From the NCBI RefSeq assembly GCF_018320785.1, contig NC_054876.1:18808212-18872211 (forward strand): a DNA stretch of 64,000 nt, written 5' to 3'. The translations under genes were made by a program, and so were the position numbers. This document shows, in pieces, positions 48,360 to 64,000 of the stretch; the first letter of the stretch is position 1, and every line of letters begins with the position of its first letter. The notes under the pieces are model-generated. The model was not told where the DNA came from and made no database searches. It was given only the letters and a program-made list of their open reading frames with translations. This stretch comes from Cheilinus undulatus (lineage: Eukaryota; Chordata; Actinopteri; Labriformes; Labridae).

Positions 48360-49220
48360 AGAGCACCAAGGTTACAATAGATTTGGAGTTTTCATTTGTT
48401 TCATATATTTTTCATCTTTTGTTTTAAGTTTCAGTGTAGTTTTTACTGCTGGTTTGTTAGTTTAGTTTTTATTTTTCAAAAATGCTTTGTTTTGGTTTAG
48501 TTTTTATTAGTTTTACTGTTAGTTTTAGTTGTTTCAGCAATATGGGATTCTTGTCAGGGGGAGACACAAAAGGACCAGAAAAAGTAAACAGAATACAAAA
48601 CAAAACAAAAACAGAACAGAATTCAAATTGACAACTCTTCATTTTATGTATTAAAGGTACAGTGTGTAAAAATGGGACTGTCAACATCTAACAGTCAATT
48701 CTGGAGTGTGATGCTCATTTTTCTGGTGATTACTGTGGGAACCAGTGAAGTTTAAAAATCAATACATGCTTAACTGTTATTTGGTTCCTCCTATGGTGCC
48801 ATAGAAACAGGCAAAATGCAAAAATCCAAGATGGCAGCTTCCTTGGAGGGGACCCTCCCTATGTATGAATAAAAGGCTTATTCTGGGTTAATTTAAAACA
48901 TAAATTTAAAAATGTGTTATCAGATGTCAACACTAATTTAGATCAGTCTACTTATAAATGTTATGTTTCATTTTAACCAAGCTTGTTTTGCCAAATGCTG
49001 ATAGGCTAAATATTACACACTGCACCTTTAAAGTTTGATGTTGGAGTACAACTCATGACCTAAAATCCATAATGAGAAGACTTTTCATCCCATCAGGCCA
49101 TTTTACTTTTCCACGGGGTATGTTTCAGTCAGTTTGCAGATGACAAAGAAAACAACTAAGGATATTTTATCCCTAATTATATTTTAGTTATTTTAGTTAA
49201 CTACAACAACCTTGGTGAGC
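48360..49220. mobile_element. CACCAAGGTT-ended DNA element (outer)
   Basis: The left end GCACCAAGGTTACAATAGA and the inverse of the right end (CTCACCAAGGTTGTTGTAG) are imperfect inverted repeats. The TTTAGTTTTTATT-type filler is typical of fish MITEs. Another MITE is inserted in it. Confidence 0.45.
48651..49031. mobile_element. TTAAAGGTRCAGTGTGTAA MITE (inner)
   Basis: Ends TTAAAGGTACAGTGTGTAA and the inverse of TTAAAGGTGCAGTGTGTAA, about 380 bp apart: near-perfect 20-bp inverted repeats. Confidence 0.7.
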
Positions 49221-49564
49221 ACTGAGTTCCTATTGATTTTAATCCCACAAACCTTCATAATGTTGCCATATGTATGATAACTAATGTGACCCTTGCAAGT
49301 AAAATTAAATAGAACATGATCAAGCAATGTTACTCAGCAGCACAAAATTAAATTCATTTGAAAATCATCTCTTGTACATTTAGTATGCATAAAAGATCAT
49401 ACTTAAAGTGTTCAATAAATTATGCTGACATTACCATCAGTATATTAAACCAGATAACCCATAAGCTTACATGACACTTGTGTGCATATCGGATCAGCTT
49501 AATGGACTGGCTGAGGGATTCAGGCAGTCCACCATCAACAGAGCCAAGCATTTAAATTATAACT

Positions 49565-49587
49565 TTTTCTTTTTTTTTTTTTTTTTT

Positions 49588-49622
<35 letters not shown>
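49565..49622. repeat. T-tract and AT microsatellite
   Basis: A long T run followed by about 16 AT units; length is likely variable between individuals and error-prone in assembly. Confidence 0.8.
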
Positions 49623-49625
<3 letters not shown>

Positions 49626-51544
49626 GAATATATACTGAGTTCAGCCAGATTATAAGCTAACTGATAAGTGGAGGAAATTGTGCATTAGCAGACACTTTGT
49701 TTGCCAGAGTCTATACATAATGAGGAAATCACAGGTCAATTTTTAGATCTTAATTGGATTGAGACTATTTACACTGCAGAAATCTAATCTCATCACTTGC
49801 ACACAGTCATCTATTAAGAAGCAAAATAAGCACAAATATACAAATGAAGCTCTATAGTAATGGGTCCACTGATGGTCAAAAACCACCATTCATGCTATAG
49901 CATTGCTGATCCCCTTTAGTTTTTACAGAGTCGTCTGATTCCTGAATAACTGTTGAAATACTCATTTAACAGCATCAAAAACTCTTTTTGTTGTCAATAA
50001 GTCCTGTTTATAATGTTCCTTTATTTGTGGCTGATCCGTATACTCTGTCTTCTTAAAAGGTTGTAGTACTGGGGTGGTTGAATGAACTGAATGGATTATT
50101 ACTAAATAAGGGCCAGAAGCCTGTGGTCAAATGTGAACATTTATTCCCACTGTATGTTTGAAAAGAGATCAAACAGCTTTTAGGATAATTATCACATTTA
50201 TAATTGATGCAATTAGAAATTAGTTACTGGAAGTTGCATCACAGCTTGAGAGCATACAGGCAGTTTACCCACAGTGGTCAAACCTCAGTATGAAGATTTG
50301 CATTTGGTTGTGAAAAAAAACAACTGTGAACGAATGCCTCGCCCATGAGTTGTTGCAGTATTTTAAGCCATAACCAGTTTCAACCAGTTTTCCAAGAATT
50401 GACATTTTGGCTTAAACTACAGTCAGTTTAGTCCAATCATAAAAATTAGCATCTTAACTTTTTTGTGGTTTATTTTTAAATCCACAACATTCCTTTTTAA
50501 TTTTTCAGCTAAGTCTATGTGTTGTCAGTTTGTAAGAATATGATGTGATAAGTTTTTTCAGAGAACTATTTTGTGGTGTTATATATCTTGTACAGGTGGA
50601 GAAATTATATGAATCAATTCAATGATAAATGTCTTTGATAATGAGAAGCCATCTCTTGCAAGGCTAAAATGAGCCACTGACTTGTTTTTGTCAGTCAACA
50701 CATTATGGGTACAACACACAAACTCTTGGACACACATGTACACTGGGTTTTTATTTGGATGTTTAATACTGAATTTCATCACCACCCATGACATATTTAT
50801 CATGCCTGCTCCTTTAATTACATTGAGTACTTCAGACAGCTATTGGCAGGCATGCAGGTTGCTGCAGTGCTCTTACTGCCATACTTGAACATAAGTTATG
50901 TGTCTGCTCTGTTCATGAGCATAGTGACCTTCATTCACTCACCTTGGCTATTTTAATGTCTACAAAGTCGTAGACAAAGACTTTACACTGCAGGAATGAT
51001 CTGAGGGCTGCAGGGTTGTATTTATGCGTCAAAGCTTCTGGTGTGGTTTTTTTTATTTCTCAATGGCATATAATGCAAATCTGAGAAAATAATGGCACCA
51101 GCATCACAAGTACTGCTAAAGGGAACATTTTATTTTGTTAGTACAAATAAATATTACCCTGATGTAAAATAAAAAGTAAAATTAATTAGAATCAGACATT
51201 TTGTTTGTGTCCATTTAGCTTCAACATGGACATAAAACATAAAACAACATGGACAACATAAAACAGATGTTAGTGTCACATTTTGGGTTTAAAATTGTAT
51301 GTTTGTATTTACATGTTGCCAAAAGTGATTGTAAAAGATCAACATTTTCTGATCTAAGCTGATTTGATCACGCAAATGCCAGTCTTTGCTTATTTATATC
51401 AAAGATATTTTATTTCCATAAAATTTAACACCTGCAAAATAAGATCTTTTTTTTAAAGGTTAACAAACATAGGCTATATGTCCTGTTGTGTTTTAGGTAG
51501 CACGAAGATGCGGGCAAAAGGTTGCAGGCCTTTATTTACCATGA

Positions 51545-56958
<5,414 letters not shown>

Positions 56959-58600
56959 AGCAGAAAGAGGCTGAATCAGAGAGGATGCAACAAGAGGAAA
57001 GACCTGCCACAGATCTAGACTTGATGAGGGGTTTGTGAGACATGGAAGATTTTATTAGTTAACTAATACAAGGAAAATGACCCTTGTTCCATTTTTTTCT
57101 AGGCTACACAAACTAAGGAAAATAATATGAGAAAAGAAAACCTCATGTATTCATGTCCCTAAATGGGAGTTGATTATATACGTACAGTAAGATGTAACTG
57201 CCAAACAGCAGTAAGAGGCTCCAAGAGTGCAAACATCTAACACAAATGCCAGAGAACTGCTCAGTTTCAACATTTTTCATGATGTGTTTCACCATGGCAT
57301 CAACCTGCAGCTGCATCGACACTGAAGAATGGCGTTTAGGTACCAGAGAACAGGCTGCAATCGTGTGGCTTTTAAGGTTTTTAAATAATGCAACATCAAC
57401 TCATGAAAGCCATAGTAACATATCTGGGGAAAGATCTGAGGGTCCAGTTAAGGGTCAGATTGACATCCACATGGAGGGCTTGTATTTACTATAGTTTAGT
57501 GTGCCGCTGTAGGCAAATCCATAGGAATTACTTGCAATATGTTAAAGCAATATAATGACTTGATTACTGTCTGTCACATTAAAAATGTGGATAAAAAGGA
57601 GAGACATCAATGTTTGGTTGTATATCAGGAGTTCTCCACTCTCAGGACCCTAAAGTGTTGAATTTTTTGTGTAAATTCTTGCTCCCAGTAGAGACTGGAT
57701 CAAGTAGAGAAAGCCAGTTGAGTAGATTTAGAGAGAAACCACTAACACTCTTAGCGTAAAATCCTGGAGTTGGGAACCACTGATGTACATAGCAGGTGCA
57801 GGATTCTTTATAAACGGTTGTGCAATTGTTGTGTAGTCCAGGAAAAGATTGTGTGCTCAAGAAGATTCTCCACCTGGAAAGAAGGTTCAGTGTTGTATGT
57901 AAACTGGCACACATGCTCTAATACAGGCAAACGTGTGCTTGTGTGCAGTCTTACCAATGAGCTGCACTGAGATCAGGGAAGAACACAACTCTTTGACATT
58001 AAAGCCAGTGTGGCAACAACAGTGCGTAGAACAAAAATGCATATGCCTCATCTGATTTTTTTTTTATACTATTCCCCTTTTTTGATCTTACCACTATTTT
58101 TGACTTCAGCAGCTGTGCTGTTTAAAATAACAGTCTGACTTTCTGGTTTGTAGGCTCTAACAGCTAATGCTAACCTAAATGACTGATAGGTGTATGATGA
58201 GGGTTCGCTGCATTTTTTGCAGCAGTTAAGAACGTCGTATTAATGATCTCAGTTGTTTCTATGTAAGATCTATTCTTTGTGTATGTACTTCTGTTGAACT
58301 TTAATTTGAGAGTGCCATTCATGGGCTCAGGACAAGAAACAACATGTACGCAACATCCTTCTATTGGATGTTGATTTGTTGTTTGACAACATCCTGACAG
58401 TCGTCCTTCTGTTCAGCAGGTCTGTATACTTAAAATAGAAATGATCAATATAGAAAGCTTCAAATGCAATGCAAGGCTACTGTATCTGATGTCAGAGTTG
58501 GATACATTAGAATGTTTAGTGGCCAAAGGGCCATTACACCTTTAGCCATGTACAGTTCCATTAAATAAACATGCAATTTTTAGTGAGAGATAATAAAGCC
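56959..58600 (+). terminator. esrra 3' UTR region with poly(A) signals
   Basis: Non-coding sequence after the stop. AATAAA lies at 58564-58569 and another AATAAA-type signal about 25 bases further. The interval also holds a degraded hAT-type MITE at about 57629-57782. The true 3' end is not fixed by sequence alone. Confidence 0.35.
57629..57782. repeat. hAT-type MITE relic
   Basis: The right end is the inverse of CAGTGGTTCCCAACTCCAGG, the left end CAGGAGTTCTCCACTCTCAG; both are versions of the CAGTGGTTCCC terminus. In or near the esrra 3' UTR. Confidence 0.5.
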
Positions 58601-60934
58601 AGCAAATGTGACACAAAGTCCCCATTACAATTATATTTGTGCAGCTTACAGTGTTCTGAAATTTGTAAAAGACTTGAAACTTTCTTTTTTCATACATTTT
58701 CCTTTCTAGGATTTAAGGGTATTTTATTTACATTGTGACACTGTTGTGGGTTTGGTATTAAATTTTTCCATTCAGGACATGATGAATACTAATTGTTTTT
58801 ATTTTCATGCAAGATGTGGAGTGTTTTCTGAAGCTGATTGTCATTTTAGGGATCAATTAACATGGCTCTACAGATTTAGCAGCATGTTGAGGTTACAGAG
58901 GGCTACCTCAGGAGGCACAGTAAGCCTGACGGCCAAAAAACTGTGGAGACAAACATTGATATTTTGATTAAACAATTTGATTATTGGGTTTTAGTCAGTG
59001 TTTGCAGTTGCGCAAACACCTGAGATGATGATTTTTTTTCTTAGTTTTAATAACTTTCAGGGGAATGTGGTTCATTAATCAGACTTTAAGAGATGTCCCA
59101 TGGTACAAAGTGTCTCACTGAATGACAGTTGTCTGTTTCACGGTAATAATGATGCAGCTAGAAAAACCTGGAGGCCATTTTACAGCTCACATAGCAAAAT
59201 ATTCATACTTACATTTACTACAGCTAATACTGTGGAGCAGGGATGATCTCTCTGATTCACCTGTTTGGCTTTGAATTCATGGTTAGATCATAAATATTAC
59301 TGCCATCTAAAAAATGTTTTGATCTCTTATGTGTTTACTAATATATTTTCTCAAACCGTAATCACAATTTTGAGGTATATACAAAAATACAGATGCCTGC
59401 GTCAAACCTGGTCATTTACATACAGGTAGTATTTTCATTAGCATACAAATATGTTTTAGGTACGGGGGGGTTAGGGAAAATGCAGGGTCATTTGAAGTGT
59501 CACTCTTAAAATAATCTAGTCATTTGTAGTTTTATTAAATATGTGCGCATTAATATAAATGAGCAATACAATAAATTACCAAACCTCACATTTCCTTGTA
59601 TAGCCACGATGTACATTTAACATTGCCAGTTATAATGAAGACTAGCTATTAAACGTTCTATAATTTAGAAGTTCAGATCATTGTTTGTATTTTGAAAGAC
59701 TATTTAAATGATTAAATTCTATTTTTTACTCAATTTACTGTTGTTTGTTGACACTGCTTTATTTTTGTGTGTGATATTGGCTGTGAATTTCTGTGTGTAG
59801 GCTCCTTTTTTTGTTTCATTTAGATAAAACAGTTTGATGTCCGTGTCTAAACATGTCCACATTAAAAATCACTGTGAAAAAAGTGAGATCTTCCACTGTC
59901 TGACGCAACAGGGAGTGGATAATTGTAGGTGCTTTGTGTTGTGTAATAAATGGACACACCACCACCACATATCATTGGCCTCATCTCTCCCTGTGTCTAT
60001 GTGTGTATATACATGTGGCTTTATGTGTACATGTGTTTCTTTGAGTGGAGCCAGAGTGGCGAAAACGACCTACAACTTCATGGTTAATATGAACAATTAC
60101 CTGGTGAAAATACAACATTCACACATACGGTAGACCTGGGGAAGCTGTGCCAAACTATGGATTTTGTATGCACTAAAAAAATTATGTTGCTTGTTTATTT
60201 ACCAAAGTATACAACCAGCTAAGATTGTGCATTTGCCAGCAAAATTAGGCATTTCACAATGCAAATGCCATACATCAGCAAACAGTGATATCATAATGTT
60301 TTGTAATTTTACAATCACGCTAACTTAGATAATCTGACTATAAATTAATTTTTATGTAATCTTAACAGTAAGGCCCTTAAGTAACATCACAAGTGAGGCA
60401 GTGCTTCTGTATGGAAAATCAGCACGGTTATGACATAGATTAGTGGTTCCCATACTTTTCAGCATACATAACAGTGCCAGACACCAGCACCTCCACTGTC
60501 CCCAAGAGTTGTTTTAGCTATAGGTGACAGCAATGCACATTCAAGAGAAGTTATCTGCAAAAATGACTGATTTTTAGCATGAATCTCACAAGAGAATATG
60601 TTAACATGTTTTTTTTTTTAATTGAACTAATTTTATGCATATGTTTTTTTTTATTAAAAATGAGTAAAATATAAAATTTAACGCCTTTAAAATATTCTTT
60701 GTTTTTTGAAAAGCATCCTGCATTCTGTTTACAGTTTCTTCAGTAGCCTCTGCTGCTCTGCGGTATCGGTAGATGAGCTGAGGATTGTTGGTCAATTGTT
60801 CTTGTGTTTGATGCGAGACACATTTGCCCCATGATTGAAGTTATCCACTAAGTTAGGGTTGCCGCCTGTGACTTAAGGTGCTCCCAAAAGATATATAGTG
60901 TGTATTTTTCATCAGTATAACTGGCTACTCTGCT
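58601..60934. other. esrra-prdx5 spacer, left part
   Basis: AT-rich, with short fragments of CAGTGGTTCCC-type MITE (near 60440) and nothing coding that I can identify. Confidence 0.5.
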
Positions 60935-61020
60935 TTGTTTTTGCTAGAGGAGACCCACATTGCCACATATTTTCAAGAGTTTCTGCAGCTCTGTCAAACA
61001 GTAAAATTTGTTTGTTATGT
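60935..61020 (+). repeat. hAT relic: isolated exon-like fragment
   Basis: After a TTTTTGCTAG acceptor-like stretch the frame reads EETHIATYFQEFLQLCQTVK, the same fragment as in the relics near 3 and 7.8 kb, without hAT ends. Confidence 0.5.
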
Positions 61021-61024
61021 CCCG

Positions 61025-61400
61025 TTTTACGTCCTCTTTTACACTACTAAATGCCCATTTTTGCATTTTTTGGACAATGTTTGGCCACTTCTTTTTTGGC
61101 ACTTTAATCCCATTTTTGCAATTTGTCACCAATGTTTGCATGTTTCGCTACTGTAGGCCCATTTTTGCTACCTCTTTTTGCCACTTTAAACCCATTTATG
61201 CTGTTTTCACCCTTTCTCACCAAGTTTTGCCACTTTGAACCAATTTTACGCCCTTTTATGCCATTGTTTTGCAGCTTATATCCAATTTTTACCATTTCCA
61301 CCAGTTTTACTATTAACCTATTTTTGGAACACTTTTGTCCATGTTTGCCCCTTGTCTGCCAATTTCAGCCTTTTTTTTTTTTTTTTTTTGCCTATTTTGT
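61025..61400 (+). repeat. Degenerate CCCATTTTTGCCACTTT tandem array
   Basis: About 20 loose copies of a 20-22 bp phrase (CCATTTTTGCxACTTTxxxC). It leaves an open frame of 128 codons by chance, which is not treated as a gene. Ends in an 18-base T run. Confidence 0.6.
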
Positions 61401-61473
61401 ACCTCTTTTCTCTATTATGCAATTATTTTCCATTAAGGTTGTCTCATTTGAGCCTACTTTTATTCTGACATCC

Positions 61474-62099
61474 TTAAAGGGGCAAAAACCACTTCTTCTG
61501 GTTTTCTAATAAATATATGTGCTCTGGCCTATCCACAACCCCTAAAGAACAAAAAAAAAAAAAAAAAAAAATCCATTCCCTCCTCCCCTCTCTTTCACCA
61601 CCTTCTAGATAATGTGTGCTGAAACAAGCTGTTCTCAGATTTTCCACTCATGACCTCATGTGGGGAGTTAGCACCGCCTCCAGGTTCGGTTGGCCTTCCC
61701 CGCTTGGAAGAAAGTTCTGCCCTTCCTCTCATCTGTCAGCTGAGATGCTGATAGCTCAGTGGTTACCCTGCTTACTTTTGTCTGGAAGATTAATGGTTCA
61801 AATCCCAGTCAGGTCCTTAACTTTCGATAAAAGCATCTGTAACATTGTAACATCAGGAGTGCTACATCCATTTCCCTGAGAGGGGTGTGGTCAGTGGCGG
61901 AGTCAGACAGATCAGTAACATTTAAAGCCACAGACACAGAAACAGCTCGTTCTGAGAAAGGCTGAAACAGGGGGTTTTTAGACATGCAAAATTAAAAAAC
62001 TGGAGTTTTTTTTCCAGCAACAAACTTCACAGGCATGTTTTGGGGACCTCTGAAACCAATATAAACTTGTCTTAAAAGGATAAAATATGTGACCTTTAA
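61474..62099. mobile_element. TTAAAGGGGC-ended MITE with SINE inserted
   Basis: Left end TTAAAGGGGCAAAAACC, right end the inverse of TTAAAGGTCACATATTTTA. The right half has the familiar block CAGCAACAAACTTCACAGGC and TGTTTTGGGGACCTCTGAAA. A tRNA-like SINE interrupts it. Confidence 0.6.
61747..61865 (+). repeat. tRNA-derived SINE
   Basis: Box A-like ATAGCTCAGTGGTTA and box B GGTTCAAATCC with a tail containing CGATAAAAGCATCTGTAA. The cloverleaf is poor (stems do not pair well), so it is a SINE head rather than a functional tRNA gene. Confidence 0.65.
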
Positions 62100-63019
62100 A
62101 TTCCTAATCATGGCTCAGGTGTAAGGTCTGACATTACTTTCCAAACGGTTTAGTTTATTGTGCCCATCCATATTGTAAACATCACCAATAAATATAATTC
62201 TGTTTTAAACAAAAGGGTTTACATTTTGAAAAAGGTTATATTGGAAAACAGCAAATATATACATAAATATATATTGTGTCTTTGATAACAGTAGTTATTA
62301 TTCAGGTTGAAAATAAAATGTGGTTATCACAAATTAACTTTACAGTGGACTATGATTTTGAAGACCTCCATGTGCCCCCAATTTGGCTGAGCCCCAGAGA
62401 GCTCTCCCCTTATGGGCAGCCTTGCTATTCAGTGCATGTAAACAGTAAACTGGTGGCAAAATTGGTGACCTGTCACAAAACATTATCACACCACAAATTA
62501 ATTTTTACACTAAACACTACAAAAAGGCCTCTATACGTTTGAGTGTTTGGTCACTGTGTTCCTGTATGGTCAACCTGGGAGAGAGGACCAAGTAGTCTTG
62601 CTTGTTGACTTTCTAAACTTCAACTGACTATTACTGCCTTCCCATAACTTTCTTTGCTTTTTGCAGTTATTCGCTGTAAAAGTGAAACATAAAAGTTTTT
62701 CTTTTTTCTGGCTGTATGTAAACTGTCATGTTCTCACCTGCTGCTCTGAAGTCTTGAAATAAATCAATCAGCCTTACAGACATTACATTAGACGTCTAGC
62801 TTCTTGCTAGCAGATGGCGCAGTAAATAAAGATTTAGCAGGCCCCTTTCTGGATGCTAGGTTAAATCCTTGAAACCGAACTGTGTGTGAGACGCGGTTTG
62901 GGGCTAATACTAAAGTAGTAAGATAAAGTGCCAGGCAGGTTGTGTTGCGTCTGGGACCACAAGCGCAGCACAGCATACATCCTGCAGCGCTAACCTAGCT
63001 TACATTACCTAACGCTACA

Positions 63020-63115
63020 ATGCTCTCCATCTCATCCACTCTAATCAAGAACACTCGTGTGGTCCAGTGCGCGAGGCTGCTGCACACGTCTTTGGTCGCC
63101 AATATGCCAATTCAG
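63020..63115 (+). CDS. prdx5: prdx5 first coding exon (peroxiredoxin 5, partial)
   Basis: 32 codons from the ATG to a phase-0 donor (CAG/gtgag). The product starts MLSISSTLIKNTRVVQCARL and ends VANMPIQ. The first 28 residues are Arg/Lys- and Ser-rich without acids, as in a mitochondrial targeting peptide. A second in-frame ATG at 63104 (MPIQ) aligns with the internal start of mammalian PRDX5 (MAPIKVGD), which gives the cytosolic/peroxisomal form. The remaining exons (catalytic Cys in the thioredoxin fold) are not in the window. PRDX5 is a thioredoxin-dependent peroxidase. The call rests on this short exon plus linkage to kcnk4 and esrra. Confidence 0.8.
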
Positions 63116-64000
63116 GTGAGATTTTGGGTTCGTTTAAGTAGCATTAGCTGTTGAGCTAACTGTGTGGAAGAGTGGCGTTGCGGGAGTTTAATACGGAGAA
63201 TTAAAGTATTACTAGGCTTTCTCTGTGAGCCGGACATGCTAACGGTCCTCCTGTCGCCATGACAGCCGTTAGCTGAAAGGGGTGATCGAATGTTAGTTTG
63301 TTTATTACAATCGCCAACGTCCACTCCGTAGTTCCTTTAACACCTACAGAAGTGGATCTGTACGCTGTATAATGTAAGCTGTCATATGTATAAAATAGTG
63401 TTCCCGTACAGTCAAATGGCTGATGATATGAGAAGACAAGGAAAGGAGGGTTGCTTTAATATAAAGCAAGCTAGGTTAATAAGTCGAGTTGTCCCTGTCA
63501 TAGTTTCTATAATGTTGCGTCAGTAATACTTTAACTTTCAAGGATAAGGTTACAACCAACTATCTGACAGCATGCCTGTTAATTCCCTGCTTCTCTGCTA
63601 GCAGGTACTCTTTTATTGAAAGTATTTAAGATCATAACATTGTTTAAGATATATATAGATTGTGTTATGTTTGCTTAAACGCCTCTTTTTTAAGTATGTC
63701 AACTATAAGTGAGTCAATGTCGGGCTTAATATAGGCATTCAGCCATCTTACCATGAGACACGCACATGTATATCGGGATTTGTCGCCATCCAGTGGCCAA
63801 CTGCAAAAATAACGTGCTTATTTTGATCATGTTATATACTTTCATACACGTACTAAACTTTAATCAGCCTTGCCAAAAAAAAAAAATTGAAACGAAAAAA
63901 TGTGAGATAATTTTATTTTACACGTTTTTTCCATGCATTTTATACAAGTATATTTAATGTGGCTGTTTGACCAATAAAATAATCCTAATCAAAGTGCTTC

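Noticed and set aside
61123-61509. 128-codon open frame rich in Phe, Pro and Cys
   Set aside because: It is the translation of a degenerate tandem repeat and T run. No start context, homology or exon structure.
61747-61820. tRNA-like sequence with box A and box B
   Set aside because: The stems do not pair well, the spacing is unusual, and a SINE-type tail follows; treated as a SINE head, not a tRNA gene.
57000-63000. trmt112 expected between esrra and prdx5
   Set aside because: No recognisable Trmt112 start or C-terminal domain seen on either strand; small exons could be missed by eye.

Overview
The window looks like nuclear DNA of a teleost fish, probably a percomorph. It has AT-rich intergenic DNA, intron-split vertebrate genes, and a dense mix of fish-type repeats: Tc1, hAT and piggyBac-like elements, a jockey/L2-type LINE, an L1 tail and tRNA-derived SINEs. 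Most open frames in the window are incidental. The real coding DNA lies in short exons bounded by AG/GT splice sites with consistent phase.

Three conserved genes lie on the + strand. kcnk4 (TRAAK two-pore potassium channel) has six coding exons between 18541 and 32947, giving a deduced 473 residues; two upstream exon candidates may add an N-terminal extension or 5' UTR. esrra (estrogen-related receptor alpha) has six coding exons between 51581 and 56958, giving a deduced 433 residues, with candidate non-coding first exons near 43.2 and 46.3 kb. The first coding exon of prdx5 (peroxiredoxin 5) is at 63020-63115, and the rest of that gene lies beyond the window. In mammals KCNK4, ESRRA, TRMT112 and PRDX5 are neighbours, so this is a conserved block. 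I found no trmt112 between esrra and prdx5.

By region: 1-18 kb is intergenic/upstream DNA full of nested relics (Tc1, LINE, a TA-flanked MITE family, hAT, a piggyBac-like TTAA element, an L1 tail, SINEs). 18-33 kb is kcnk4; its 10.4-kb intron 1 holds an almost intact antisense LINE of about 4 kb. 33-42.5 kb is a repeat-rich spacer with CTCF-like motifs. 42.5-58.6 kb is esrra with its putative promoter and a nuclear-receptor half-site-rich minisatellite in intron 3. 58.6-63 kb is a spacer with a degenerate tandem repeat and a MITE carrying a SINE.

Points most worth a second look: the esrra ligand pocket carries an ERR-beta/gamma-type alanine where mammalian ERR-alpha has its pocket-filling phenylalanine; a repeat inside esrra intron 3 contains a perfect ERR response element; a MITE family carries a coding-like stretch resembling the start of a RecQ-like helicase; and the LINE has a small middle ORF and is broken only by two single-base homopolymer changes. 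I saw no CRISPR array, prokaryotic operon or clearly new enzymatic system.
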